A DNA stretch of 64,000 nucleotides from Bacillota bacterium (GCA_023408075.1 JAEYKW010000027.1:124001-188000); one strand, 5' to 3'. Counted from the stretch's first letter, positions 33,465 through 42,254 are shown. The notes: generated by a model from the letters alone, not told the origin. Numbers and translations are program-made.

Positions 33465-34409
33465 ATGAAAAGGCGGATGTATGTTCTGTTGGCAGCCGTG
33501 ATGGTTACGGGACTGCTCTGCGGATGCACTGCGGGCGGCGATCCATCCGGGCCGTCCGGCACCCCTGTGCCCAAGGACATATTGGATGAAAATGTGGATG
33601 CGATGGGCAACGAGGTGACGGCCTCGGCGGTGCCTGAGGAGAAGCTCACGATTGTATCGACGGCGCCCAGCGCAACGGAAATACTCTTTGCGCTCGGCTG
33701 CGGCAGCAATATCGTCGGCGTCGACGTTTGGTCAACCTATCCCGAGGAGACGGCGAATATCGAGAAGGTCGGCGATTTCAACGGCTTTGACGTGGAAAAA
33801 GTCATCGCGCTCAACCCGAGCGTCGTGTTTGCGGGCAACGGTTTGCAGCACGAGGACATTGAGGCTCTCGAAAAAGCGGGGCTCAATGTGATTGCGGTGG
33901 AAGCCACGTATTATGACGACATTGCAAAGAGCATCACGATGATCGGCGGTGTGGTCGGCAAGGAGGCGGAGGCTGCCGCGCTGATTTCGCAGATTGCCGA
34001 TGTGGAAAAGGTCGTGAAGGGCAAGGCGGCGACATTGGCGGAAAAACCGTCCGTCTATTATGTGATGGGCATCGGTGAATACGGCAACTGGACATCCGGC
34101 AAGGGCAGCTATATCAATTCCGTTATCGAGATGGCGGGCGGCACCCCCATTACGAACGATACGGATATGGAATGGCTCGAGTACCCGGTGGAGGATCTTG
34201 TGAAAAACGATCCCGATATACTGATTGTATCCAGCAATGTGGCCGAAGCTGATCTGCTGGCGGAAACGGGCTATAAGGACTTAACTGCCGTCAAGGAAGG
34301 CCATTACTTCTTTATTGTTTCGGATATTTCTGAACGGCCGGGGCCGCGCATCACCGAAGCGCTGCAGGCGATTCAGGGCGATATCGAAAGTTATCTCGCG
34401 GGGGAATAA
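33465..34409 (+). CDS. btuF: Cobalamin ABC transporter substrate-binding lipoprotein
   Basis: A 314-residue lipoprotein from the ATG at 33465 (GGAGG 9 nt upstream). The signal ends in lipobox GLLCGC. The mature protein is a class III (TroA/BtuF-like) binding protein with the opening strand KLTIVSTAPSATEILFALG, VDVWSTYPEE and the long linker helix. It should capture corrinoid outside the membrane, as judged from the cobalamin riboswitch ahead of it. It is 3 nt from the permease gene. Confidence 0.92.
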   Translation: MKRRMYVLLAAVMVTGLLCGCTAGGDPSGPSGTPVPKDILDENVDAMGNEVTASAVPEEKLTIVSTAPSATEILFALGCGSNIVGVDVWSTYPEETANIEKVGDFNGFDVEKVIALNPSVVFAGNGLQHEDIEALEKAGLNVIAVEATYYDDIAKSITMIGGVVGKEAEAAALISQIADVEKVVKGKAATLAEKPSVYYVMGIGEYGNWTSGKGSYINSVIEMAGGTPITNDTDMEWLEYPVEDLVKNDPDILIVSSNVAEADLLAETGYKDLTAVKEGHYFFIVSDISERPGPRITEALQAIQGDIESYLAGE

Positions 34410-34412
34410 TAC

Positions 34413-35426
34413 TTGAACGAAAACCGGCAGAAAAGAACAAAGCTGATCTGGGCCGCGATGATGCCGCTGGGCATCGCCGCAGTCTTTTCGGCTTTTTTGT
34501 TCGGCAGCAGCGGTGTGAGTCTGTCGGAGCTGCTTGCGCTGATCGGCGGCAACGCGCAGCCGGGCACCGCGATTATTTTCTTCAGCATCCGGCTGCCCAG
34601 AGCGATTATCGCGCTCGTGTCGGGCGGTGCGCTTGGTATTTCGGGCGCGTGTTTGCAGGGCATGTTTAAGAACCCGATGGCGGATTCGTATGTGATCGGT
34701 GTGAGCAGCGGCGCGGCGCTCGGCGCCACGATTGCGCTTGCTTTCGGCTCGGCAGTGGCTTTTCTGGGCTTCGGCGCGGTAAGCTTGTTCGCATTCTTAA
34801 GCGCGCTCGCGTCGGTGTCGGTTGTGTACCGGCTTGCGAAGATTCACGGCAAGGTGTCTACATTTTCGCTGCTGCTTGCGGGCGTGGCGGTGAGCACACT
34901 CTGCACGGCGATTGTTTACTGCATCATGATCATGTTCCGCGACAAGATGGAGCATATCGTGATGTGGACGATGGGCAGCTTTTCCTCGGCTTCGTGGGAC
35001 AAGGTGATCATCGGTGTGCCCGCGATGCTTGTTTCGTCCGTGCTGTGCCTGTTTTTTTCGCGCGACCTCAACATCATGCTGCAGGGCGATGAAGCCGCAA
35101 GGCACCTCGGCGTGGATGCCGCGAAGGTGCGCCGCAGCCTGATTGTGCTGACCACGGTCGCAACCGCGAGCGCGGTATCCGTGAGCGGCATCATCGGGTT
35201 TGTGGGGCTGATCGTGCCGCACATCATGCGGCTGATACTGGGGCCGGACCACCGTATGCTGCTTCCCGTTTCGTTTGTGGGCGGCGGCATATTTTTGCTG
35301 ATTGCCGATACGCTCTCGCGCATCGTGGTAGAGAGTCAGGAGATACCCGTCGGCGTGATCACGGCGCTGATTGGCGTACCGTTCTTTTTATTCCTGCTGC
35401 GGCGGGGCAGGGGTGTGAAACGATGA
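34413..35426 (+). CDS. btuC: FecCD-family permease, cobalamin uptake
   Basis: A 337-residue permease with about ten spans. Family motifs are RLPRAIIALVSGGALGISG, NPMADSYVIGVSSGAALG, SGIIGFVGLIVPHIMRLILGP split over 250-275, and the C-terminal EIPVGVITALIGVPFFLFLL. A TTG start follows GGGGGA. It overlaps the ATPase gene by 4 nt. It works with the btuF and btuD neighbours. Confidence 0.94.
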   Translation: MNENRQKRTKLIWAAMMPLGIAAVFSAFLFGSSGVSLSELLALIGGNAQPGTAIIFFSIRLPRAIIALVSGGALGISGACLQGMFKNPMADSYVIGVSSGAALGATIALAFGSAVAFLGFGAVSLFAFLSALASVSVVYRLAKIHGKVSTFSLLLAGVAVSTLCTAIVYCIMIMFRDKMEHIVMWTMGSFSSASWDKVIIGVPAMLVSSVLCLFFSRDLNIMLQGDEAARHLGVDAAKVRRSLIVLTTVATASAVSVSGIIGFVGLIVPHIMRLILGPDHRMLLPVSFVGGGIFLLIADTLSRIVVESQEIPVGVITALIGVPFFLFLLRRGRGVKR

Positions 35427-36199
35427 GCGACATGAAGATATCTGATATTCATTACAGCTACGAGCCCCCGCAATGGGCGCTGCAAAACGTGAGCTTTACG
35501 ATCCCCTCGGGGCGTTTCTGCGGCATCATCGGGCCCAACGGCTCGGGCAAATCCACACTGCTCGGGTGCATATCGGGGCACTTAAAGCCTTCCGGCGGCA
35601 ATGTGACCATCGGAGAGCGCAATGTGGCCGATTTAAGCGTGCGCGAGATCGCGCGGCGCATGGCGCTCGTGCAGCAGCAGACAACGCTCGAGTACGACTT
35701 CACCGTGGGCGATATCGTGCTGACAGGTCGCAACCCGTATATGAAGCGGTGGCGCAGCGAATCGCGCGAGGATTATGCGGTCATGAACGCGGCGCTGGAG
35801 ACGGCGGGCATAGCGCACTTGAAGGACAGGCTGATTACGTCGCTCTCGGGCGGCGAATGGCAGATGATGATATTGGCGCGGGCGCTGTGCCAGCAGGCGG
35901 ACATCATGCTGCTCGACGAGCCGGTAACGGGTCTGGACATCTCGCATCAGGTGAGCATTATGGGCACGGTACGGCGGCTCACAAAGGAACGCGGTATCTC
36001 CGTGGTGTGCGTGCTGCACGATTTGAACCTTGCACTGGCATACTGCGACGACCTCGTGCTGCTGAAAAAAGGCGAGGTTTACGCAACGGGAGCACCGGAA
36101 GAGGTGCTCACGAAGGCAAATATTGAGAGCGTTTACGGCACGGCTGTCAACACATTCGAGCAGGACGGCAGGACGTACATTCTGCCGGTTATGGAATGA
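35423..36199 (+). CDS. btuD: ATP-binding protein, cobalamin uptake
   Basis: A 258-residue ATPase of the FepC/BtuD type. Walker A is GPNGSGKSTLL, Q-loop VQQQ, signature SLSGGEWQMM, Walker B IMLLDEP and H-loop VLHDLN. The signature has W where R is common (SGGER). It completes a btuFCD-type importer under cobalamin riboswitch control. Iron-siderophore importers share this fold, so the substrate call rests on the riboswitch. Confidence 0.94.
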   Translation: MSDMKISDIHYSYEPPQWALQNVSFTIPSGRFCGIIGPNGSGKSTLLGCISGHLKPSGGNVTIGERNVADLSVREIARRMALVQQQTTLEYDFTVGDIVLTGRNPYMKRWRSESREDYAVMNAALETAGIAHLKDRLITSLSGGEWQMMILARALCQQADIMLLDEPVTGLDISHQVSIMGTVRRLTKERGISVVCVLHDLNLALAYCDDLVLLKKGEVYATGAPEEVLTKANIESVYGTAVNTFEQDGRTYILPVME

Positions 36200-36236
36200 C
36201 GGCGCGAGCATATTGACCAGCTGGGAGCAAAAGCCA

Positions 36237-36402
36237 TGGGATGCTCATCCACTACGTAGTCGTTTCGCTACGCTCGCTCAGCATGACATAAGAGGCAGCG
36301 TAGCAAGAACGAATAATCTCGCGATACAAGTGCAGCCTTGGGTTGGAGCGGTATGCCGTGGGATGCCTCGACTCCGTTATCACTCCGCTCAGCATGACAT
36401 AA
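36237..36402. repeat. Two degenerate copies of a dispersed intergenic repeat
   Basis: Copy 1 (36237-36291) and copy 2 (36359-36402) both begin TGGGATGC and end CGCTCAGCATGACATAA, with different middles containing CTACGCTCG- and CTCCGTTATCACTCCG-like segments. The block fills the gap between btuD and the proS promoter and has no coding signal. It resembles the scattered CGAGCG...ATGACA-type repeats found in many bacterial genomes. Confidence 0.55.
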
Positions 36403-36457
36403 ATCCCATCGAGAAAAGCCGCTTCTGTCACTCCGAAAAAATGCGGTTCTCCTTGCA

Positions 36458-36486
36458 TTGTACAGCTTTCTGTATTGTGGTATACT
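36458..36486 (+). promoter_or_regulatory. proS promoter
   Basis: TTGTAC (36458-36463), 17-nt spacer ending in TGG, TATACT (36481-36486). Start near 36493, 30 nt before the ATG. Confidence 0.7.
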
Positions 36487-36523
36487 GGGCAGGCGAACTG
36501 ACTTTGAAGGAGTTTACTTTCTC

Positions 36524-38221
36524 ATGAGACTATCACAGATGTTGTTTTCCACGCAGCGCGAGGTGCCCTCGGAGGCGGAAGCCGAAAGCCATGTGCTGCT
36601 GTTAAAGGCCGGCATGATCCGCCGTCTTGCGGCGGGCGTTTACGCGCTGATGCCGCTCGGCTTCAAGGTGTTTAAAAAGATCGAGAATATCATACGCGAG
36701 GAAATGGATGCGGCGGGTGCGCAGGAGCTCATCATGTCGGCGTTTCTGCCCGCGGAATATTATCAGCAGTCGGGCCGGTGGGACGTTTTCGGCACCGAGA
36801 TGATCAAGTTTAAAGACCGCAACGACCGCGACTTTTGTCTGGGGCCCACGCACGAGGAGATATTCGCGCATGTATTAAAGCCCGAGTTTCAGTCGTATAA
36901 AGCCATGCCGAAAACCATCTATCAAATACAGAACAAATACCGCGACGAGCGGCGTCCGCGCTTTGGCATGATCCGCTGCCGCGAATTCGTGATGAAGGAC
37001 GCGTACTCTTTTGATATCGATGAGGCGGGCCTTGATGTATCATACCAGAAGATGTACGACGCGTACTGCAAGGTGTTCGACCGCTGCGGCCTCAAATACA
37101 TTGTGGTGCACGCGGACAGCGGCGCAATGGGCGGCACCGGGTCTCAGGAGTTCATGATCATATCGGATATCGGCGACGACACGATCGTTTCGTGCGGCAG
37201 CTGCGGCTACGCGGCCAATGCGGAAAAGGCAGCCTGCCCCGAACCGGTGGAGAGCACCGAAGAGATGGTCGCGGTGGAAAAGGTGCATACGCCGAATGCG
37301 GGAACGATTGAGGAGCTTGTGAGCTTCTTTGGCACCACGCCCGACAAATTTGCCAAGACGCTGCTCTACAGCGCAGACGGCAAGATCGTCGCTGCGATGG
37401 TACGCGGTGATCGCGAACTCAACGAAACCAAGCTCAAAAACTTTCTGAAGTGCGCGCACCTTGACCTCGCGTCGTATGACGAAGTCCGCAAGGCGACGGG
37501 CGCGGAAGTCGGGTTTGCGGGGCCGATCGGCCTCGATGTGGACCGGCTCATCGTGGATAAAGAAATTCCCGCAATGCGCAACTTTCTTGTGGGCGCGAAC
37601 CAGACGGATTATCACTATTCGGGCGTCAACTACGACCGCGATTTTATTTCGGCCGACGTGTGCGATATTCGCCTTATCGAGTCGGGCGACCCGTGCCCGG
37701 TGTGCGGCGCGGCAGCACAGCTTGCCAAAACCATCGAGGTCGGGCACATATTCAAGCTCGGCACCAAGTACAGCGTTGCGATGGAATGCCTATTCCTTGA
37801 TCAGGAAGCGAAGCAAAAGCCGTGCATTATGGGCAGCTACGGCATCGGTCTTAACCGCACGATGCAGGCGATCATTGAGCAGTCTCACGATGAGGACGGC
37901 ATCATCTGGCCGGACAGCGTCGCGCCGTACAACGCGATTGTTGTGCCGGTGAGCGCCGCGAACGAGGCGCAGATGGCGCTCGCGGAGCAGATTTACGAGC
38001 AGCTCAAAGCGCAGGGCATCGACACACTGCTGGACGACCGCGACGAGCGCGCGGGCGTGAAGTTCAAGGACGCCGACCTGCTCGGCATTCCGCACCGGAT
38101 CAATGTGGGCCGCCGTGCGGCGGATGGCATTGTGGAATACAAGCCGCGCCGCGAGAAGGAAGCCAGGGAGCTGACCGCGGACGAAGCGGTTGCGCTGATC
38201 GTGAAAACGGTAAAAGGATAA
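36524..38221 (+). CDS. proS: Prolyl-tRNA synthetase (bacterial type)
   Basis: A 565-residue class II synthetase that charges tRNA-Pro. Motif 1 and 2 regions (GFKVFKKIENIIREEM, CLGPTHEE, RYRDE-like KYRDERRPRFGMIRCREF) and motif 3 (GSYGIGLNRTM) are present. The editing INS domain lies between motifs 2 and 3 (about 225-385), and a C-terminal anticodon-binding domain follows (APYNAIVVPVS, LLDDRDERAGVKFKDADLLG). The start at 36524 fits the MRLSQMLF family N-terminus and lies downstream of the promoter; the longer frame from 36458 would start inside the -35 box. Confidence 0.97.
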   Translation: MRLSQMLFSTQREVPSEAEAESHVLLLKAGMIRRLAAGVYALMPLGFKVFKKIENIIREEMDAAGAQELIMSAFLPAEYYQQSGRWDVFGTEMIKFKDRNDRDFCLGPTHEEIFAHVLKPEFQSYKAMPKTIYQIQNKYRDERRPRFGMIRCREFVMKDAYSFDIDEAGLDVSYQKMYDAYCKVFDRCGLKYIVVHADSGAMGGTGSQEFMIISDIGDDTIVSCGSCGYAANAEKAACPEPVESTEEMVAVEKVHTPNAGTIEELVSFFGTTPDKFAKTLLYSADGKIVAAMVRGDRELNETKLKNFLKCAHLDLASYDEVRKATGAEVGFAGPIGLDVDRLIVDKEIPAMRNFLVGANQTDYHYSGVNYDRDFISADVCDIRLIESGDPCPVCGAAAQLAKTIEVGHIFKLGTKYSVAMECLFLDQEAKQKPCIMGSYGIGLNRTMQAIIEQSHDEDGIIWPDSVAPYNAIVVPVSAANEAQMALAEQIYEQLKAQGIDTLLDDRDERAGVKFKDADLLGIPHRINVGRRAADGIVEYKPRREKEARELTADEAVALIVKTVKG

Positions 38222-38229
38222 AAAACATC

Positions 38230-38262
38230 AAGCGGCTCTTCTCAAGCAGGGGAGCCGCTTTT
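38230..38262 (+). terminator. Terminator after proS
   Basis: AAGCGGCTC (38230-38238) pairs with GAGCCGCTT (38252-38260), followed by TT. Confidence 0.75.
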
Positions 38263-38278
38263 AACTTAAACTTGGGTG

Positions 38279-38307
38279 TTGACAGACAAGCGTTAAGCCG
38301 TTACAAT
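38279..38307 (+). promoter_or_regulatory. tRNA-Ala promoter
   Basis: TTGACA (38279-38284), 17-nt spacer, TACAAT (38302-38307), 35 nt before the tRNA. Confidence 0.75.
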
Positions 38308-38341
38308 TGTGTTTGTCCGTTTCAGAAGAAATGCATACAAT

Positions 38342-38418
38342 GGGGGATTAGCTCAGTTGGCTAGAGTGCCTGACTGGCAGTCAGGAGGTCATGGGTTCGA
38401 ATCCCATATTCTCCACCA
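38342..38418 (+). tRNA. tRNA-Ala (anticodon GGC)
   Basis: A 77-nt cloverleaf with encoded CCA. Acceptor GGGGGAT/ATTCTCC, D-arm GCTC/GAGT, anticodon stem CCTGA/TCAGG with loop CTGGCAG (anticodon GGC, codon GCC), T-arm ATGGG-TTCGAAT-CCCAT. Preceded by its own promoter and followed by a terminator. Confidence 0.95.
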
Positions 38419-38419
38419 A

Positions 38420-38456
38420 AAAACCGCGCAAAAGTAGTTGAGCGCGGTTTTCTTTT
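38420..38456 (+). terminator. Terminator after tRNA-Ala
   Basis: AAAACCGCGC (38420-38429) pairs with GCGCGGTTTT (38442-38451), followed by CTTTT. Confidence 0.85.
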
Positions 38457-38592
38457 ACCTCAATACTTCCCGTCGAATATTGCACGCATAATTCATGAAA
38501 CAATAATAGTCCGCAGGAATTGAACCCACGGGCCTGTTGTTATACAATCATGTTATTATTGGTAATTTTATTGCGCATACGGAGGATTATAG

Positions 38593-39429
38593 ATGCAGGA
38601 GCAGTATCAAGCCGATATCAATGCGATTTTGTCAAAGCGACATGGCAACGGCGCCGATTATTGGACAACGCCGGACAAGCGGCTGATTAAAGGGAGCCCC
38701 TTTAACACGCTGGCCTGCGCGTATATGCTGGCAGAGCTCGGCATGAACCCGTCTGAGCCTGTATTGCAGGAAACAGCAAGCCTGATACTCAGCACATGGC
38801 GCGACGACGGGCGGTTCAAGCTCTCACCGGACGGCGGCATATACCCGTGCCAAACGATCAATGCGGCCAGAACGCTCTGTTATTTGGGATACGCCCTCGA
38901 CCCAAGGCTGCAAAAAACTTTCGAGCATCTGTTGGAGACTCAATATACCGACGGCGGCTGGCGGTGCAATAAATTCAGCTATGGGAGGGGGCCGGAAACG
39001 GACTATTCGAACCCCGGCCCGACACTCATCGCTCTTGATGCGTTCCGGTTTACCGGCTATGTCCACAAAAGCGAGGCCTTAGACAGAGCCGCGGACTTTC
39101 TGCTGAACCACTGGACGCTGCGCCAGCCCATCGGCCCGTGTCACTACGGAATCGGCACGCTGTTCATGCAGGTGGCGTTCCCTTTCCTCACCTACAATCT
39201 CTTCTTTTATGTCTACGTTCTGTCCTTTTACGAAAAGGCGAGGACGGATGAGCGGTTCTTGGAGGCGCTGAACGTTCTCGAATCCAAGCTGGCTGACGGT
39301 AATATCGTTGTGGAGCGCCCGAATCAAAAACTGGCCTCGCTCGACTTTTGCAAAAAGGGAGCAGAGAGCGAGCTGGCCACATTGCGCTACCGTGAGCTGC
39401 TTAAAAACCTCGGCAGAAAACCCGAATAG
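38593..39429 (+). CDS. Squalene-cyclase/prenyltransferase-fold protein
   Basis: A 278-residue protein with repeats of the alpha/alpha-toroid fold of terpene cyclases and prenyltransferase beta subunits. Repeat-like segments include LILSTWRDDGRFKLSPDGG, TFEHLLETQYTDGGWRC and ADFLLNHWTL, with the QxxxGGW-like QYTDGGW element. It is half the size of true squalene-hopene cyclases and lacks the DxDD catalytic motif. It is probably a small-molecule binding or hydrolytic toroid of unknown role. It stands alone between tRNA-Ala and a convergent nitroreductase gene. Confidence 0.75.
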   Translation: MQEQYQADINAILSKRHGNGADYWTTPDKRLIKGSPFNTLACAYMLAELGMNPSEPVLQETASLILSTWRDDGRFKLSPDGGIYPCQTINAARTLCYLGYALDPRLQKTFEHLLETQYTDGGWRCNKFSYGRGPETDYSNPGPTLIALDAFRFTGYVHKSEALDRAADFLLNHWTLRQPIGPCHYGIGTLFMQVAFPFLTYNLFFYVYVLSFYEKARTDERFLEALNVLESKLADGNIVVERPNQKLASLDFCKKGAESELATLRYRELLKNLGRKPE

Positions 39430-39441
39430 CGAAAGGGCAGC

Positions 39442-40014
39442 TTAATCAATGTATTGAACCGTATTCGCTGTTCTGGGCAGCGCATCCTTGTTGGGCTCCG
39501 CTTTGTATCCGAAAACCGCTGTGCCGACAATGACGTTTTGCGACGGCACGATACCCTCCTCAACCAGCATATTTTTGCCTTCAGCCGCCGCAAACACGTG
39601 GTTGAGGGCATGAATCCAGCATGAACCGATCTGCAAAGACTCGGCGGCCAGAAACATGTTTTCGATGGCAAGAGCACCGTCGATTTTCGGTGCAATCGCA
39701 TTCGCATCGCCCGAGACGACGATCACGACGGGCGCATGATAGAACAAATCAACCGAATCGGGGTCTTTTCCGCTGAACCTGTTTTTAATCGCTTCATTGC
39801 CAAATTGCATCAAGCTGTCCACACACGCCCTGTTCAGCCTTTTTATCGCATCCTGATTTGTGATCACGGTAAAATGCCAAGGCTGTTCGTTCATGGCCGA
39901 CGGAGCATATTGGCCCGCCTCGACGATCTGTGTGAGCTCGTCGCCCGAAACGGGCGCGCTGCTGAAGCTGCGCACGCTTCTTCTGCTTTTAATTACCGAC
40001 AATGTTTCATTCAT
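39442..40014 (-). CDS. Nitroreductase family protein
   Basis: About 190 residues from the ATG at 40014 (AGGTG six bases upstream; an ATG at 40032 has none). An FMN-dependent nitroreductase fold: N-terminal IKSRRSVRSF (FMN phosphate contact), APSAMNEQPWHFTVI (FMN face) and the C-terminal VGTAVFGYKAEP. It likely reduces nitroaromatics or quinones with NAD(P)H. It is divergent from an HxlR regulator, with an inverted repeat between them, the usual arrangement of HxlR-controlled flavin enzymes. Confidence 0.92.
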   Translation of the reverse strand: MNETLSVIKSRRSVRSFSSAPVSGDELTQIVEAGQYAPSAMNEQPWHFTVITNQDAIKRLNRACVDSLMQFGNEAIKNRFSGKDPDSVDLFYHAPVVIVVSGDANAIAPKIDGALAIENMFLAAESLQIGSCWIHALNHVFAAAEGKNMLVEEGIVPSQNVIVGTAVFGYKAEPNKDALPRTANTVQYID

Positions 40015-40088
40015 ACAAACACCTGCTTTCATATTTCATACTTAAAATTCTTCCATCAAAATTATATGTTATTCTTAGAGATATACAA

Positions 40089-40114
40089 GTACTCAAATAA
40101 AATGGACTTAGTAC
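40089..40114. promoter_or_regulatory. Candidate HxlR operator
   Basis: Inverted half-sites GTACTCA (40089-40095) and TTAGTAC (40108-40114) lie in the shared promoter of the nitroreductase and HxlR genes. GTAC-based dyads are usual for HxlR/YodB-type regulators. Confidence 0.55.
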
Positions 40115-40140
40115 AAAAATAATACCAAAGGATGAATGGC

Positions 40141-40500
40141 ATGGACAGATCGGATGAACTGGTCACAATCAATTGTCCGGTGGCGCTTGCGCAGAGTATA
40201 TTGGCCGGAAAGTGGAAGCTCGTGGTGGTATGGCGGCTCAAGGACGGCGCTATGCGGTTTGGTGAGCTGCAAAGGAGCATTTTGGGCATCAAGCAAAGCT
40301 CGCTGACCCAGCAGCTCCGGGAATTGGAAGCGGACGGCATCGTTCACCGCGAAATCTTTAAGCAGATACCGCCCAAGGTGGAATATTCGCTGACGGACAT
40401 CGGCAAGCAGCTGATTCAGGTGCTCTATTCTTTCGGCGCATGGGGAACGCAATACAGGAAAGAATGTCTCAAAAGCAGCCAAGAGCTGAACGTCAATTGA
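40141..40500 (+). CDS. HxlR-family transcriptional regulator
   Basis: About 119 residues from the ATG at 40141 (AAAGGA 9 nt upstream). Typical HxlR winged helix: CPVALAQSILAGKWKLVVVW, RFGELQRSILGIKQSSLTQQ, LRELEADGIVHREIF, VEYSLTDIGKQL. The single N-terminal Cys, in NCPVALA, is where redox-sensing members of this family carry their reactive thiol. It probably represses the divergent nitroreductase gene in response to electrophiles or oxidants. Confidence 0.92.
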   Translation: MDRSDELVTINCPVALAQSILAGKWKLVVVWRLKDGAMRFGELQRSILGIKQSSLTQQLRELEADGIVHREIFKQIPPKVEYSLTDIGKQLIQVLYSFGAWGTQYRKECLKSSQELNVN

Positions 40501-40638
40501 TTTGAGATACTTAAAGCACAGAGTGTTCTCAGTTCTTTTACATAATACATCTGGATACGACAGTATTTGTATTGTATAATAACATTTAATCCAGTTTATA
40601 AAACCATATATACAGAAGAAAGAAGGGGTAATAGATTT

Positions 40639-41475
40639 ATGAATAAAAGGGTGAAGCTTGTCCTGGTCGCCATTATTGCGGTTTTGGTGATTATCGTGGC
40701 TGCTTCGAGCTTTACGGTTGTTCAGCCCGGTCACACGGGTGTTTTGGTGACATTGGGCGCCGTAAGCGACAACATGCTCTCGGAAGGTGTGCATATCGTC
40801 ACGCCGTTCGTGCAGAGTGTCGTCCAAATCGACAACAGAACGCATAAGGTGGAGAATTCGGGCAGCGCTGCATCCAAGGATCTGCAGACGGTGACATGCG
40901 ACGTGGCGGTGAACTACCGCGTGCTCGGCAGTTCGTCGGCAAGCCTTTACAAGAATGTGGGCGTCGATTACGAGTCCATCATCATCACGCCCGCGATACA
41001 GGAAAGCATCAAGGCGATTACGGCGCAGTATACCGCAGAACAGCTGATCACGAAGCGTGCGGAGGTAGGGGATCAGATTAAGGAGTCCCTGCAGAATAAA
41101 ATCACGCCGTATGGGCTCAGCATTGAAATTTTCAACATCGTAAACTTCAACTTCTCCGAAGAGTTCAACTCAGCGGTGGAAGCCAAGCAGACGGCTGAGC
41201 AGCAGGCGCTTAAGGCCCAGCAGGACCTCGCGAGAATTCAGGTAGAAGCGCAGCAGAAGGTGGCGCAGGCGCAGGCCGAGGCTGAAAGCATCAAGCTGAT
41301 TCAGGAGACTCTCGCGATGTCGCCTCAGTACATTGAGTACATCAAGTGGAACAAATGGGACGGCAAGCTGCCCGCGTTTATGGGTGATACAAGCGATCTC
41401 ATTATAGACGCAGACAGCGTTGTGAACGGCAGCACCACCGGCGGCGCAACCGACACATCGGGCGGCGCGCAATAA
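40639..41475 (+). CDS. SPFH/prohibitin-family membrane protein
   Basis: A 278-residue protein from the ATG at 40639 (GAAGGGG upstream). One N-terminal anchor (LVLVAIIAVLVIIVAASSF) is followed by an SPFH domain (VVQPGHTGVLVTLGAV, EGVHIVTPFVQSVVQIDNRT, TVTCDVAVNYRV). A coiled coil comes next, about 185-235, rich in Ala, Gln and Glu (AEQQALKAQQDLARIQVEAQ), then a Gly/Ser/Thr-rich tail. SPFH proteins form ring-like membrane scaffolds and often protect or organise proteases. Monocistronic with a terminator. Confidence 0.92.
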   Translation: MNKRVKLVLVAIIAVLVIIVAASSFTVVQPGHTGVLVTLGAVSDNMLSEGVHIVTPFVQSVVQIDNRTHKVENSGSAASKDLQTVTCDVAVNYRVLGSSSASLYKNVGVDYESIIITPAIQESIKAITAQYTAEQLITKRAEVGDQIKESLQNKITPYGLSIEIFNIVNFNFSEEFNSAVEAKQTAEQQALKAQQDLARIQVEAQQKVAQAQAEAESIKLIQETLAMSPQYIEYIKWNKWDGKLPAFMGDTSDLIIDADSVVNGSTTGGATDTSGGAQ

Positions 41476-41494
41476 CAAAACAGGGAAACGACAG

Positions 41495-41527
41495 AGACCG
41501 CGAATCGCAGGATTCGCGGTCTTTTTA
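41495..41527 (+). terminator. Terminator after the SPFH gene
   Basis: AGACCGCGAATC (41495-41506) pairs with GATTCGCGGTCT (41511-41522), GCAG loop, TTTTT. Confidence 0.9.
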
Positions 41528-41613
41528 TTACCGTACGCGTGTTTTAGTGGTGGCAACTTTTTAAATATTGTGCAAGGCAACAAGATAAGCATGCATCAAT
41601 ACGAAATAAAAGG

Positions 41614-42228
41614 TCACGAACAAAACCCCTTCAGAAAATGCTGTATGTGGGCGTTCTGCTCCTCCTGCGCCGCAGCCGGGTCAGCCGGGGGAGCGCCCGC
41701 CATGAGGCTGCTTTCATAAAAGCTGTAAATGAAAAACGCATGAAATTCCTTGGCGGCGAAGTACGGATCGACCGTGGTCATTTTTCCGGCAGCCATGAGG
41801 CGCGAGAAATAGGCCGCGAAGGCATCGCGCGGTTTTTGAATCAACTCTTCGAGCAGCAGTCGGCGCACATTTTCGTTGGTGAACTGCTCGCGTAATATAA
41901 TGCCGCCGATTCTCGCATACTGCGGATCGGTGAAAAAGCGCACGTTGGCGCTGATCACGCTGTCAATAAAGCTCCTGATATCGGGACTGTCGTCAGCCGC
42001 AAATCGGGGGTAAACTTCGCTGTGCAGCTGCGCGCGAAAGTAATCCACAATGGCGTCGAGCAGCGCTTCCTTGCCCGTATAGTGATTATAAATGGATGCA
42101 GCCTTGATCTGAACGGCGGCCGCGATTTCGCGCATTGTCACATGCGCATAGCCTTTTTCGAAAAAAAGCCCGATTGCGGCCTGCATGATCTTCTCTTTAT
42201 TGGTCAGCGTGTCGTCATGATTTTTCAT
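41614..42228 (-). CDS. TetR/AcrR repressor of the flavodoxin/FMN-binding operon
   Basis: About 204 residues from the ATG at 42228 (GGGAGG upstream). Helix-turn-helix: KIMQAAIGLFFEKGYAHVT, MREIAAAVQIKAASIYNHY. A larger C-terminal ligand domain follows. Palindromes CTAACnnnGTTAG occur in its own promoter and twice in the divergent flavodoxin promoter, so it should repress both transcripts. Confidence 0.93.
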   Translation of the reverse strand: MKNHDDTLTNKEKIMQAAIGLFFEKGYAHVTMREIAAAVQIKAASIYNHYTGKEALLDAIVDYFRAQLHSEVYPRFAADDSPDIRSFIDSVISANVRFFTDPQYARIGGIILREQFTNENVRRLLLEELIQKPRDAFAAYFSRLMAAGKMTTVDPYFAAKEFHAFFIYSFYESSLMAGAPPADPAAAQEEQNAHIQHFLKGFCS

Positions 42229-42254
42229 GCCGGTCCTCCCTTGAATTCGCAACC

